Notes under the pieces: generated by a model
Told to the model about the DNA's origin: nothing
Database searches by the model: none
Seen by the model: the letters and a program-made list of their open reading frames with translations, nothing else
From: Branchinecta lynchi
Taxonomy: Eukaryota > Arthropoda > Branchiopoda > Anostraca > Branchinectidae
Assembly: GCA_023053575.1 (NCBI GenBank)
Contig: JAKZAP010000016.1
Location: forward strand, 7,560,046-7,624,045
Length of the DNA: 64,000 bases
Direction: 5' to 3'
Program-made: the position numbers and the translations under genes
In this document: positions 22,091-32,388 of the stretch, piece by piece
How the letters are laid out: every line of letters starts with the position of its first letter
Position numbering within the stretch: the first letter of the stretch is position 1

Positions 22091-22959
22091 CTGAAAATAT
22101 GATTCGTAGTCAGCGTGACAGGCTTGCGCAGTCAAACTTGTACAGGTTCAAATCGAAATAAATAAACTCGTAACTACTATTTATTCAGTTACGCCAAGCT
22201 TCAAAAACAATTATCTTTCTTCATAAACATTTTTCCGCATCTCCCATCCCCTAAAGAAACCCCATCGTCCTACTCTAGCCTCTCTGAAAAAAAACACCCA
22301 CAAAATTTAAGAACTTCTCTGTTAATTACTTTTTTTTTGTACCGGGTTTTTGTCACTCGGCCTTGTGTCTTTGGACCCCTCATTTCCATTTACGTGGTAT
22401 TATGATACAAAATTAAGGTATAGGATTTTTCTAAGATTGATAAGAAACAGGAATGTAGTCCCATAGGTGACCCGGAAAGTACGGACGAATTTATTACGTG
22501 ATTTAACCTTGCACCATTTCTGAACTACAAACTAACAAAACAAAATTTCGCTGTCGTTGTAGATTGACGATGATGATTTTAGTAACGCACTTAAGAAAAG
22601 GAAAATAGTGCAGTATAGACAAATAAAAGGAAAAAATACACTGAGCTTTCAATAATGTAGTAAATGCAAGAGATCAAAAATAAACATTAAAAAAAAAAAA
22701 GGGACTAATCGGGTCTAAAAAATGTTCTTCCTAGATGGAGTGCGGAGAAATGGCCAAGGGCAAAAACGTGAAGGTCCTGGGAAATTGAAGGTAACTTTGC
22801 ACAAGGGTCAGAAGGCAAAAAAGTTGCAGTTATACGGGAATTCCTATAACGTCGAGGAAAGTACAAGAGAACTTTACAATATTTGAAATAATAAGTCCTG
22901 GTACGTTTTAAAGCTTTTAGCCTCAGAATACCAAAAATTCCGGAAAGGTTGCAGACAGA

Positions 22960-23097
22960 GGGAGAACAAAAACTATTATATAAACTACCAAGATTTTGTG
23001 TACCCTCTGTTTTCTTGTAAGCGTTCATTTACCTTTTTTTCTGTATGTACTGTGCAAATGACTTATTACTAAGCTGCATCTAATAAATTCATTCATT
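22960..23097 (+). mobile_element. LINE 3'UTR with (ATTC)n tail
   Basis: The sequence ends CTAATAAATTCATTCATTCA, the same tail type as the LINE at 29431 (there on the - strand). No coding part is recognised upstream. Confidence 0.45.
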
Positions 23098-23904
23098 CAA
23101 AACAAGAACAATCAAAATAAATAACAAGTCACTTCGTATAACCGATCTATGCGAAAAAATGTACCTGAGAAAAATCTGGACGAAACGTGCACTTTTCTTT
23201 GTCATAACTGTTAGAAAAGTTTTCAGCGCAAGGATACCGAATGGTTTCAGTGGTGTAAAATCGGGTTCTGACAGAGTACGATGCCAAATTCGGAGGCAAT
23301 TTTTGGCGAGGTAATGCAAGTGATGCAGATAGGTATTTGAGTTCCCGGAAGCAAGCGCGAATTTTTCCTTCCAGTCAGACGAGAATTTCAAAAGCGAATT
23401 ACTAAGAGGCGATAGCAAATTTCAAAACCTTTTCAATCCGTAAGATCAGACTCGAACCAGAATGCAAACTTTTCACTTGGGTTCGAAAACAGAACGATTG
23501 CGAAGGATGCCATAGAAAAAGTATTTCACTTTGAATAACAATAGCACAGAAAAATACGCTCACAATCGAACCTAATAAATTTTATTTCTCGATTTAGTTA
23601 GGATACGTAACGCAATCAGTGTTGATATGATGGAGGAGGATAGATGTTTTCTTCTTTTGAAAAAATCTATCTATCTATTTCTTATACAACCTGTGAGTCA
23701 GATAATCTAGAACTGTTTTATTTTTATCAGTTTGCGAAATATCTACCGAGACTCCCTTGGTCAAGTAACAACAACATATTGAGGAAGTACGGAGTTGCCG
23801 AGCCCGTAATCGTAATGTAGAAACGTCTACAGCGGTAACAGCAAATATAAATATTACTTCCGCCCAAGCTGCCTGCGAATTAGTGCGAATCATATGTGGC
23901 AGTG

Positions 23905-24065
23905 GAAAACCGGATGCGTCAGCTGAATTTTATTAGAGCTCTATTTCGGCCCTTATTTTTTTTTCACAAGCTCATTTTCAAGTTTGAGAGTTGAAGAGGA
24001 TCCTTGCGAAGAAGGGCCAAAATATAGCTCTGATCAAATTCAGCTGATGTATCCATTTTGCACTG
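23905..24065. mobile_element. GGCCCTTCTTGG foldback MITE, full copy
   Basis: Two inverted arms of about 50 bases (GCGTCAGCTGAATTTTATTA with AAATTCAGCTGATGTATCC; TTTCGGCCCTT with AAGGGCCAAAATAT) enclose a middle containing AAGAGGATCCTTGCGAAG. It explains the recurrent phrase GACGAGGACCCTTGCCAAGA seen across the window. Confidence 0.65.
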
Positions 24066-24121
24066 TGAAAAAACGGCAAAATCAGCAATGAAGGTATTTC
24101 GTTGCAGACACGTAGTGATAT

Positions 24122-24260
24122 AAGTAAGTAAGTAAGTGTATTTATAACCCACAAAATGTTTTACAACAAGAGTATGGAGTAGAAGAGATAAATTGAAATA
24201 AAAAGAAAAGAACAAAAGACAACAAGAAAATAACATACAAACAGACAATACGCATCAACT
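24122..24260 (-). mobile_element. LINE 3'UTR with (ACTT)n tail
   Basis: On the - strand a T-rich UTR ends GGGTTATAAATACACTTACT followed by ACTT repeats at 24122-24138. It resembles other LINE 3' ends here but has a different tail repeat. Confidence 0.45.
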
Positions 24261-24542
24261 ATCAGCCAAAAAGTCTAATCAGTCGGTGATGCGGCAACAG
24301 ACGTAGACAAGACTTCTGACGGAAATCAGAATGCAAATCTTGCAGCCGTGACAAAATGTCAGTAGCTCCGTAAGATTTAATAATCTTAGAATATACATTG
24401 TCTTCTTTTTCCCTTTTCTTTCTTACTCCATTTTGTTTGTATGATTGCTTGTAAATACGTTACAGATTATTATTACGTATTATGACAGCAACCAGCAACA
24501 GGCTGACAAGCCGAGTGACATACATAAGTAACTCAAAATAGC

Positions 24543-25495
24543 TTAAAGGACCTGTCTTACCTATAACAATAATGCAACCTACTTCCATAATCACTCCATA
24601 TATTTCTAAACCCGGAGACCCCAATTTCGTACTGTACATTCTAACCCGTCTAACAAAACCACGCTGATTTTCTCCCTTGTTGTCTTTTGCTACCTTCGAT
24701 GTGTATCACGCTGTCGACAGTTGTCTGCGAGAAGTTTTTCCATCAGAAAAACTGTTTATATAAATTGCTTCTTTGTTTTCGCTACAAGTCAGCGGGTCTC
24801 GGAAAAGGCTTAAAACAGCCAAAAACAGTGGGTTATTTGTTGAAAGCACATCTAGTTTTAAAGTATTCAACTTCAAGTTCTTTTATTGTTTGAATATACA
24901 TATTTAACACTATTTACATAACGTCCCCAGCAGGGAGACTGGCTCGAAAGCCGGGCGACAAACGGGATAAACAAACAAACCCAGAAGAAACGGATGCCAT
25001 CACACTTCTCACTCTATCTCACACCATAAAATACATACCAAAATGTTTGTATTTTATAAAAATTATTATTATTTATCCGATAGCTAAACGGCCGGGAGCT
25101 ACTCACAAACTAATATTCATTAATAAATACAGCTTTAATTTTAGTTTTTAATGTTATGAGCGACAGACTCAGATTAAAACAAGATTCATATTTGTTCCAA
25201 TATTTAGTAATACTATTTTTAGGGGAAAATCTTGATCGCTCGGAAATAATTAAAGGCATAGGAAGCTTACTTGAAGGACAACGAGTATTGTACGGTCGGA
25301 CTGAAGGGGCCTGGAAAAAATGATTTAAAGCAAACTGGTAGCAGATCCTTTAGATAACGGACATGGAAAAGTATACAATGAAAAACTAGGATTTCTCTAA
25401 CAGGAATAATATTAAAATAACTGTAAAGACTTTTATTAGACAACTATTTTAAAATATTGTAAGTTGAAGAGTAAATAGTGCGAGGGGTCCTTTAA
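24543..25495 (+). mobile_element. TTAA/AGGACC MITE split by a LINE
   Basis: TTAA at 24543-24546 and 25492-25495. The body is the same as 10863-11230 but interrupted at about 24868-25437 by a LINE fragment on the - strand. Confidence 0.85.
24868..25437 (-). pseudogene. 5'-truncated LINE inserted into a TTAA-family MITE
   Basis: On the - strand, 25350 to 25110 encodes a LINE reverse transcriptase C-terminus. FFQAPSVRPYNTRCP is followed by RSRFSPKNSITKYWNKY and a stop after FINEY. These are the conserved N-T-R, R-x-x-F and Y-W-N steps of this region. A TAA interrupts the frame upstream. About 240 bases of 3'UTR follow, ending AATAAAAG near the left junction. The element interrupts the TTAA-family copy at 24543-25495. 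Flanking MITE sequence resumes at 25438 with a possible short repeat (CAACT) at each side. Confidence 0.72.
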
Positions 25496-25579
25496 GGTAT
25501 TTCGTTGTAGACACTTCGTTTCCCCTTTTCTTTCGTACTCCATTTTGTTTGTATATTGTGTTACAAAATTATTACTACA

Positions 25580-25665
25580 GCATCCAGCAAGAGCCTGACG
25601 AGGACCCTTGTCAAGATTGGCCGAAATATCGCATACAAACATCGTAGCTGACTTTCCGTTTTTAG
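25580..25665 (+). mobile_element. GGCCCTTCTTGG element copy
   Basis: CCTGACGAGGACCCTTGTCA, TTGGCCGAAATATCGCATAC and GTAGCTGACTTTCCGTTTTT. Confidence 0.55.
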
Positions 25666-26080
25666 CCTCTGTTTGATACATTTTGAGTCACTTGTTAAAC
25701 ACTACTGATTCGATACAAAGTACCCGAAGAGACCACACAGCTGAGCCATTGACCGCAAAGCAGCTACAGTTTATCCAGAGGCCGCGACCAGATGTTTTTT
25801 ATTCCGCGTCATTTTTTATTTGCATCTCCAAATCACAAAGAAGTCATTGATTCTTCGCTCGTTAAGTCAACGGGATTTTTTGCCATACACTTCTTGAATT
25901 TCTGATTTGATCGACTGGCCAGAGACTTGGTTCCTGGCATAGGCATAAGACTAATGTTTTCTCGGAACTGCAGTTTTTATACGGAGAATGAGAACATATT
26001 CTGACTCAGTAATTAGAAGACGCAAATGGAGTGTCGCCGTTTAAAGCAGCTTGGGATTCTGCAGATTTAAAGAAAAAAAA

Positions 26081-26219
26081 TATGTAATGGCCGTAAGATT
26101 TTCAGATCAAAATTTTTTAGAATCCTAAATGAAAACAAAGGCTGCCACTATATGTAATGGCCGTAAGATTTTCAGATCAAAATTTTTAAGAATCCTAAAT
26201 GAAAACAAAGGCTGCCACT
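26081..26219 (+). repeat. Two-unit 70-bp tandem repeat
   Basis: Units at 26081-26150 and 26151-26219 (TATGTAATGGCCGTAAGATT onward) differ at about one or two positions, indicating a very recent duplication. Confidence 0.9.
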
Positions 26220-26252
26220 CGTGGATTCTTCTATCCGTCTGTCTGTAAGCAC

Positions 26253-26941
26253 GCTAAAGAGGCTTCAAACCCGCTTCCACGTTGTCGCGTCGTTGCGATG
26301 CACTGCGTATGCTTTTGTCTTGCGCTGCGCACAGGTTGCGAACCATATCCCTAGGTTCACACAGACGTTCACATTAAGGCGATATCGGCCATTGTCGAGA
26401 TTTTCGTCGCCAAAATCGGCGATTTCTGTTGCTTCGTCAGCCGATTTTCAATGTTGGGAAAATTCAACTCTAATCGGGCGACAGTACGATTTTATGCACG
26501 CAACAGCAATATGGACGACCCTTTTTGATGATTCACTTTTAGAAAAATTAATTATTTTAAGTGTTATTTTTAATTATTTCGATTATTTTTCGCGTTAAAT
26601 TCTATTGCCGACGAAAATTCAGTGTGAACACCCAGGCGATAAAAATCTTCTGTCGCTGCAATTGAAAAATCTCGTTCATCGCCGAGATTTGCTCTGTGTG
26701 AACCTAGGGTATCTTCACACCTGCGCGACAAGCTTTCACGCTGGATGTGTATTTACGTTTTCCTTTCTCGGTTTCTTATGCTGAATTCTCGTTACTTTCA
26801 TCATTACTAAGTTTTTCTTCACCGTTAGTAGCTTTTCTCCAGTTTGTCTTCAAAACTCCCATTTTTAACTGAAAAATCTGATGCGTTGCGTCACCGCAAG
26901 CGCGACGCAGAGGCTGCGTAACTCAGTGTGAAAGCAGCTTA
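26253..26941. mobile_element. Outer element split by the CCCTAGG MITE
   Basis: CTAAAGAGGCTTCAAACCCG at the left and GTGTGAAAGCAGCTTAA at the right are imperfect inverted repeats. Flanking sequence on both sides of the inner MITE is rich in GCGTCGCG/GCGACGC. No TSD is assigned and the boundaries are approximate. Confidence 0.45.
26349..26709. mobile_element. CCCTAGGTTCACACAGA MITE, nested
   Basis: CCCTAGGTTCACACAGA and TCTGTGTGAACCTAGGG are perfect 17-bp inverted termini flanked by TAT on both sides, a possible 3-bp TSD. Inner arms carry GGCGAT/ATCGCC motifs. It lies inside a larger inverted structure, about 26253-26941. Confidence 0.78.
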
Positions 26942-27062
26942 ACACTGATAGCGCAGGAGTCTTGCGTTGCGCACACGTACAGTCCGAGTGGCGTTAGGAT
27001 TGCGTCGGTCCTTGCACGTCACGAGGGCTTATGGGTTCCGTCCGCACGAAAGTTAAAGCACA

Positions 27063-27275
27063 ATGGACACTTCTGATGCTTTTCTTTGTACTAAATGCTA
27101 CATATATAAGCATTTCCAACTTCCTTTAGAAGGCGCTACGAAAATCGGTCGTTTTCTTGTTATCCCTTGTCTTTACCTCTCTGGCATTTCGGCGATCCAA
27201 ATCTTAGGAGCTGGGATATCGTGGCAGGAAATTCAAAAACTCCCAGCAATGCTTGATAGAAAAGGATATATTTGA
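27063..27275 (+). CDS. Small open frame, partly inside a two-copy repeat; doubtful gene
   Basis: A 70-codon frame begins at an ATG at 27063 (MDTSDAFLCTKCYIYKHFQL) and ends DRKGYI before TGA. Its 3' third and the next 470 bases recur inverted at 48492-49050 with high similarity. In the second copy the frame's 5' part is cut off by a LINE tail at 49061. A Cys-x-x-Cys pair is present but no domain is recognised. This is more likely part of an interspersed repeat than a host gene. Confidence 0.15.
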   Translation: MDTSDAFLCTKCYIYKHFQLPLEGATKIGRFLVIPCLYLSGISAIQILGAGISWQEIQKLPAMLDRKGYI

Positions 27276-27745
27276 GATGTCACCGAAGTCAAGCCGCAGA
27301 TGCAGTTTACCTGATTGTTCTAGTATTTCGTAAAAAGTTCTATGGCATAAAGTGCCTATTAAAAGTTTTTCTTTGTGGAATAGTGTTGTGAAGCTTGATT
27401 AACTTGCTTTATAAAATGTACCAGAATATGCAATAAGGTTACAAAAAATAACATAGCTACAAAAATCATTCAAAAACAAATAACCTGTTCAAATCTGAAT
27501 TATACAAGCTGATTTATACATAAAATAAAGGTCTACTAAGTATTATAAAAAACATCACTTTTATCTTTGTCCAAGCTAGTAAATTGAGCATGTACTGGCC
27601 CAAAAAGTTACGCTTTGAAATATCACAGAGAGGAAACTGTCAAAAAAGCTGCTGATCTAGGGGGTAAGCATTGTTCCTAGGTTGTTACAGAATGGGATTG
27701 GGGTAGTTTGATGTGCCTATTGAACTTTAAATGGGAGAATACACA
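27180..27745 (+). repeat. 560-bp dispersed repeat, + copy
   Basis: From GGCATTTCGGCGATCCAAAT to TGAACTTTAAATGGG it matches 48492-49050 in reverse, with roughly 90% identity by eye. Class unknown. Confidence 0.8.
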
Positions 27746-28181
27746 TGATATTACATTCTATTGGGCTTATATATAAATTAAAATTTCATTTACAGACATC
27801 GTGAGTCTAATATTTTCGGAAATGCAGCGCAAGACTTGCGTCGCTCAGCTGTATTGCTTTTTCTTTTTTTAACCCGCGTAGCATCATTTTTTATTCTCAT
27901 CTTTCCTAATTTTGGGGCTATATCTTCTCCTCATCTCTGTAACGTTATTTTTCAACTAAAATTATTTTTAAAACTCTTTCTGAACAAAAAAAGGATTCTT
28001 CAAATCCAAATTTTCTACTACTTTGCTTCTCAACAAAAATCACTTTAGGAGACTTTTTACAAAAATCTTCAGGTCAACGGAAGGACAAGTTCTCAGGCGG
28101 GATTTGCAATTCCTGGGTTGAGGAGGAGACCAGAAGTTAAGGAAAAACAAGAATTCGGAATTTGTTTCAATATCGGCAGTG

Positions 28182-29128
28182 AACAAGATCAAAGGTATCG
28201 ACGGGATCCCAGATATCGAATATTTACTGGACTACTTGTTCCAGATAAGTGAATCTTGTAGATTTCCGGTCTTCGCCAAACCCCTTTAAGATTTTGCTAT
28301 GGCCTATAACCAAGTTCAGACGTGGCTTCAGCATGCATTTTTACTCCAACATCTCCTCTCTAATGACTTTAGACCAACTAGACCACTTGATCAAATTCCT
28401 CCTTCTAGCAGTAGTCTAGGCTACTCTCGGCAAACTGCATCCAGGGCAAAAAAACTGGTGACACTGAGAGGAGAACCTTCCGATCCAAATTGCCGGATTT
28501 TGGTAAATTGTGCCAGCTTATCCGTCAAGGAAATAAAGTAAAAAAATTGATTCAGCATGTCTCCTTACGATAAAGAATCTCTCATCGATCTTTCGTATAT
28601 TGGAAAGCTGCAATAGCACGTCTCCTCACCCTCTGTCGACTATATCATTCTGATTTAAAACATCATGCTAAATTTCCGGTTGTGGCTGGATTACGGGCCG
28701 ACTACTTGTCTGTCAAGAAAATAATTTTCATATTCGGATTCATCACGTCTTCTTACCTCTAAATCAACTTCAACGTTTCAAAATGTTTGTCCAGTGTTAG
28801 CCGATTCTGGGTGAACCACTCGTCCGGCAAGAACAAAAACTTCATATTCGGGTTCAGCATGTATCCTAAACCCTATTCAAAACCTCTAATGACTTCAGAT
28901 CAAACTTTTACTTTTCACAAATTTTCCGGTTTCTGCCGGATTCCGGGTGAAGTACCTGTCCGACGAGAAAATAATTACTGAGAAATCTAAATATTCACGC
29001 AAAGAGTCATCGTGCGAATTTTGAACAAAATATCTCAACCCGCCTTCGAGAGGTATCGTGGTAACAGACGGACGGACGGACAACTTTGCGATGTCATAGG
29101 TATCCCGCCACTTACGTTTTGGGATCCA
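28182..29128 (-). mobile_element. GGGATCCC element, inverted copy E
   Basis: On the + strand it begins with the reversed tail (AACAAGATCAAAGG, GACGGGATCCC). It then has inverted array units with GGATTCCGGGTGAA, a short GACG run and the reversed head ending CCACTTACGTTTTGGGATCC. Confidence 0.78.
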
Positions 29129-29430
29129 AAAAAAAAAATCAACTATTCAACACGCAGATGGTTCTGGACCAATCACATTTTAATCGAAACCCAATCTGTC
29201 TGTGTCAGTAAAAAAGAAATCACACAGAAGAACAAACCGTCTTGATATGTATAGCACGTACAAAATAGATTTATGACTTAGGCATGCGTAAAGTGACAAA
29301 AAAGCGACACCACATGTTCAGGCGGAAAAAAATAGTCTCCATTTCACAACCTGACGGGTGCTAACCGACTAGCATACCAAATGTATCGAAACATTGCGTC
29401 ACAACCACATCCAAGTGACTGTTTTGGAGA

Positions 29431-30290
29431 ATGAATGAATGAATGAATGAACGAAGGGTTTATTTAAAAAAAATGGAATCTTCAATGCCCAGAGGCGAAC
29501 CTGTAAGGGACTAATTACCCTCAAAACAAAACATTAATAAAAACAAAACTTCGACAAAAACAAAGGAAAAAAGGGGAAAGAAAGAAAGAAAGGAGCTTGA
29601 CTTACGCGGTCTGGGACGCCCAACCAGAAAATCCACCAAAAACAAACTCATTTTCAACCAGAATCACCACTAACTATCCAAAACAAAAACTTAATGATAA
29701 AACACAACTTAAACGGCTGAGAATAACGCATCAAATTCATATACAGCAAAACAATGAACCTTTAACATGCTACGAAAATCTAGTAAAGCACTACATGACC
29801 TTAACTCTGTCGACAAACCTTCCCATACTAAAGGCCCAACATGTCTAATGCTAAATCTCGATCTACTAGTTACTACAACCGGCCTACGGATGAGCTGCGA
29901 ACTACGAGTTCCATGTTCGTGAAAAGATGACGCACGGGAAAAATACTGAGAAAAGCACTGGGGTAAAACTTCATTGTAATGTTTGTACATAAATAAAGCG
30001 TCATAAAACTTACAAATTCCCGCAAAAGGTAAAATGTGAAGCTCCTGATAACGGTGTCTTACGGAAATATTTCGACCATCACCGGACAATACTCTTATTG
30101 CCATATTCTGTATCACACGTAAAGGAGTAAGGTGGCTTACAAAAGTTTTTGTCCATGCCAGACAACAATATAACAGATACGGATGCACCATTGAAAAATA
30201 TAACATTCTTAATATATTCTGAGGGAAAATATGTTTAAGTTTTCTAATAATTCCAACATTCCTGGCTAATTTACTACTAATAACGGAAGG
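29431..30290 (-). pseudogene. 5'-truncated LINE: reverse transcriptase C-terminus, 3'UTR and (ATTC)n tail
   Basis: The frame on the - strand from about 30285 to 29709 encodes the C-terminal end of a Jockey/CR1-type non-LTR retrotransposon polyprotein. It includes the HPYLLYC motif, a TPLRVIQNMAIRVL helix and an HGTRSSQLIRRP element, the usual order downstream of the polymerase palm in these LINEs. The stop at 29709 is followed by about 250 bases of 3'UTR and a (TTCA)n simple-repeat tail at 29431-29455. Upstream the frame runs a few more codons (KLARNVGIIRKLKHIFPQN) and then stops. Endonuclease, palm and YxDD are absent, so this is a dead-on-arrival copy. It is the best-preserved LINE coding remnant in the window. 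Confidence 0.82.
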
Positions 30291-30614
30291 GAACTAGAAC
30301 GGAAGGGAATTCCCCTCTGTAGGGAGATCCAGGACTAGGACTAGTTGTAACAGGACTAGCATATTTGTTAAAAAGTTCGTTTATTTTCCAATATTTCCCC
30401 ATCTCCCATTTGCTCAGATAACTTACTTAACTTTTACGAAGAAAAGTACTCCAACAATAGCACTTCCACTCTAAAAAAAAACCAACGAGCACATTAATTT
30501 GACGTGTCATAATTCGCCTTTAAAAGCCAAAACAAGTGGTAAATGCCAACAACCCCGCCAACCCGCCAACAATAATGTCTCAAAAATCATTTTTAGGCCT
30601 AAAATCGATTTCGC

Positions 30615-30701
30615 GTTTCACGATTCGCAGTTAATGAAGACCGAAAAATACAATTATATTCATCCATGTACTTCGCACATGGAAATACTTCAATGTCAGG
30701 G
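30615..30701 (+). CDS. Possible coding exon, unrecognised
   Basis: After a TTTTTAG acceptor-like sequence there is an open stretch, PKIDFAFHDSQLMKTEKYNY then IHPCTSHMEILQCQG. It ends CAGGG followed by GTAAGTG, a near-consensus donor. I recognise no family. It could be an internal exon, or a first exon starting at the Met of MKTEKY. It lies just right of a 5'-truncated LINE, in sequence that matches no repeat seen elsewhere in the window. No partner exon is proven: the open frame at about 30795-31034 is in a compatible phase only through a weak acceptor. Confidence 0.25.
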
Positions 30702-30794
30702 GTAAGTGTTTTGGTCACAGCTAATCATCTCCTGAAAAATTAGAATCTGCACGACTTGCATTGGAAGTACCGATTTTGCTTGAAGCCAAACTCG

Positions 30795-31034
30795 ATGCAA
30801 AGACCTGATAAGGCAGCAACGCATTTTGCAATGTCAAGAGATAATGCTATACGGAGTGTTTTAATTTCACACGCTTCTGAGACAATTCAGTCAGGGATTG
30901 TACTAGATTATCTCGACAACCTTTTATCAGACGACACAGACTCGCTAGCGAAGGAAAATATGAGGCTTAAAGGGTTTCTGTTAAGATGTTGTAAGACAGT
31001 TGAGTACTTTTGGAGTTCAGTTGTGCTTATCTAA
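30795..31034 (+). CDS. Possible small coding region, unrecognised
   Basis: A 79-codon open frame starts MQRPDKAATHFAMSRDNAIR. It contains an amphipathic acidic segment (LDYLDNLLSDDTDSLAKEN) and a Cys-Cys pair, and ends SSVVLI before TAA. The composition looks more protein-like than the repeat-derived frames around it, and no other copy occurs in the window. It follows a possible exon with a good donor (30615-30701) by about 100 bases. No domain is recognised, and length alone does not exclude chance. Confidence 0.25.
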   Translation: MQRPDKAATHFAMSRDNAIRSVLISHASETIQSGIVLDYLDNLLSDDTDSLAKENMRLKGFLLRCCKTVEYFWSSVVLI

Positions 31035-31149
31035 AGCAAAATAAGACTTGAGCTGGTTTTAGTCACTCTCATTGCAACTTGCCTTGAACAACAAGCGCGT
31101 GAAATGCGTAACCGGTCCTCTGGCCAATAAGGTACTCGGAAACAACGAT

Positions 31150-31265
31150 GGGAGCCTGGGTTCGATATAGGGGAAAGAAGATACGCTGAGTTTGATTTTA
31201 GCTTCTTTTTTTTTGCCGGACAGGTAGTTCGGGAATTCGGCCGAAACTGGGAAATTCGCAGAGGA
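31150..31265 (+). mobile_element. GGGATCCC element, array fragment
   Basis: A single degenerate unit (GGGGAAAGAAGATACGCTGA, TTGCCGGACAGGTAGTTCG) matching the last unit before the tail in copy A. Confidence 0.55.
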
Positions 31266-31302
31266 TGGGAGCCTGATATGCCTCGCGAAGAGAGCAAAAA
31301 CG

Positions 31303-31436
31303 GCAAGCGTAAACATCAATGTAATACGAATTGGGGGTATAGAATAAAGTAGTGAAACGCAGAATCTCGGGAATAAGTCGATTTCAAGATTGCGGAAGTA
31401 CAAAAAATTAGCACCACATGTGCGACGGGTCCTTTA
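31303..31436 (-). mobile_element. TTAA MITE, second subfamily, fragment
   Basis: Inverted piece ending ATGTGCGACGGGTCCTTTA on the + strand, with the family's ATTGCGGAAGTA motif inside. Confidence 0.5.
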
Positions 31437-31864
31437 CCTTATCTTAACGAGGTTTACACAGGCCATACCTGCAGTACTGGAAAGGCAAGGGCATTATAAA
31501 TGTAATCTCGTCTCAGTCCATATTTTGTGCAGTGCAAGTTCTCAAACATGTAGTTTCGTTTCTGTTGTTGCCATTCATTTTCCTTTCTATCCTTTGGTCC
31601 TTTTTCTTACACGAATATCCCGTCTTCATGCGTAGGTCTTTACCCTATCATGAAAGGCGTAATTCAAAAATAGGTTAACTGAACAATTATGTATGAATAA
31701 GTGGAGTATGTTTCTGTTTTTCGAGTCTTTCGACTTCATCACCTATTATTGTTACTACAAATATGAATAATGGCCATAGATATGGCACTGTTTATACATG
31801 AAAGGTTATATAAAGCTGTAGAGGGACGTAGGAGGGATATTCGCGTACATACAACTACTTTCTT

Positions 31865-32100
31865 CTACTGACGAAATTCCAAGTGACAAAATAAGGAATG
31901 TGCTATTGTAAGATAAAACTGAGCCAAGGCATTATCACCTTACTCATCTGCTGAATATGATAATGCCATGAACAAAATGCGCAGTCTGTCAGCTGACTCT
32001 AACCTGTTGTTATGTTGTATATTTGATATCAAAAGGTACGCATACAATGTGGCTTTAAGTGAACCTTATTATAAATCTTGCCTTGTTCCACTTAAGACTG
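31865..32100 (+). repeat. Two-copy dispersed repeat (with 33380-33640)
   Basis: Parallel blocks include AATATGATAATGCCATGAAC here and AATATGATAACGCCATCAGC at 33486, then TCTAACCTGTTGTTATGT and CATACAATGTGGCTTTAA. The element type is unknown. Confidence 0.55.
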
Positions 32101-32162
32101 AATCAAAATTTCAGTGTGTTTCGCTATTCCGAAGTTCCGAACTTGCTACGTCTTTCTTTTTT

Positions 32163-32388
32163 TTAAGGACACGTCGTACTTATAATAGAAATTCAGTCTA
32201 CTTCCCTAGTATTTTCATCCATTCCCGCTTCCGATATTCTACATTTCATGAGTGTATCCTATCTCCTCTATTAGCATTACATTGATTATTACGCTTGCCA
32301 GGTTTTGAAAGCATAGTTAAGTTTTAAAGTAGTCCGCGATTTAAGAACATCTTAGCCGAAACACTACCTAGTGCCGGGTGTCCTTTAA
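32163..32388 (+). mobile_element. TTAA MITE, second subfamily, short copy
   Basis: TTAA-GGACACGTCGTAC at the left, GTGCCGGGTGTCCTTTAA at the right. It is an internally deleted relative of 18798-19274. Confidence 0.78.

Noticed and set aside
22705..23418. Frames of 107 and 109 codons on the - strand
   Set aside because: No motif of reverse transcriptase or any other family. The only supported feature is the LINE tail at about 22960-23097 on the other strand.
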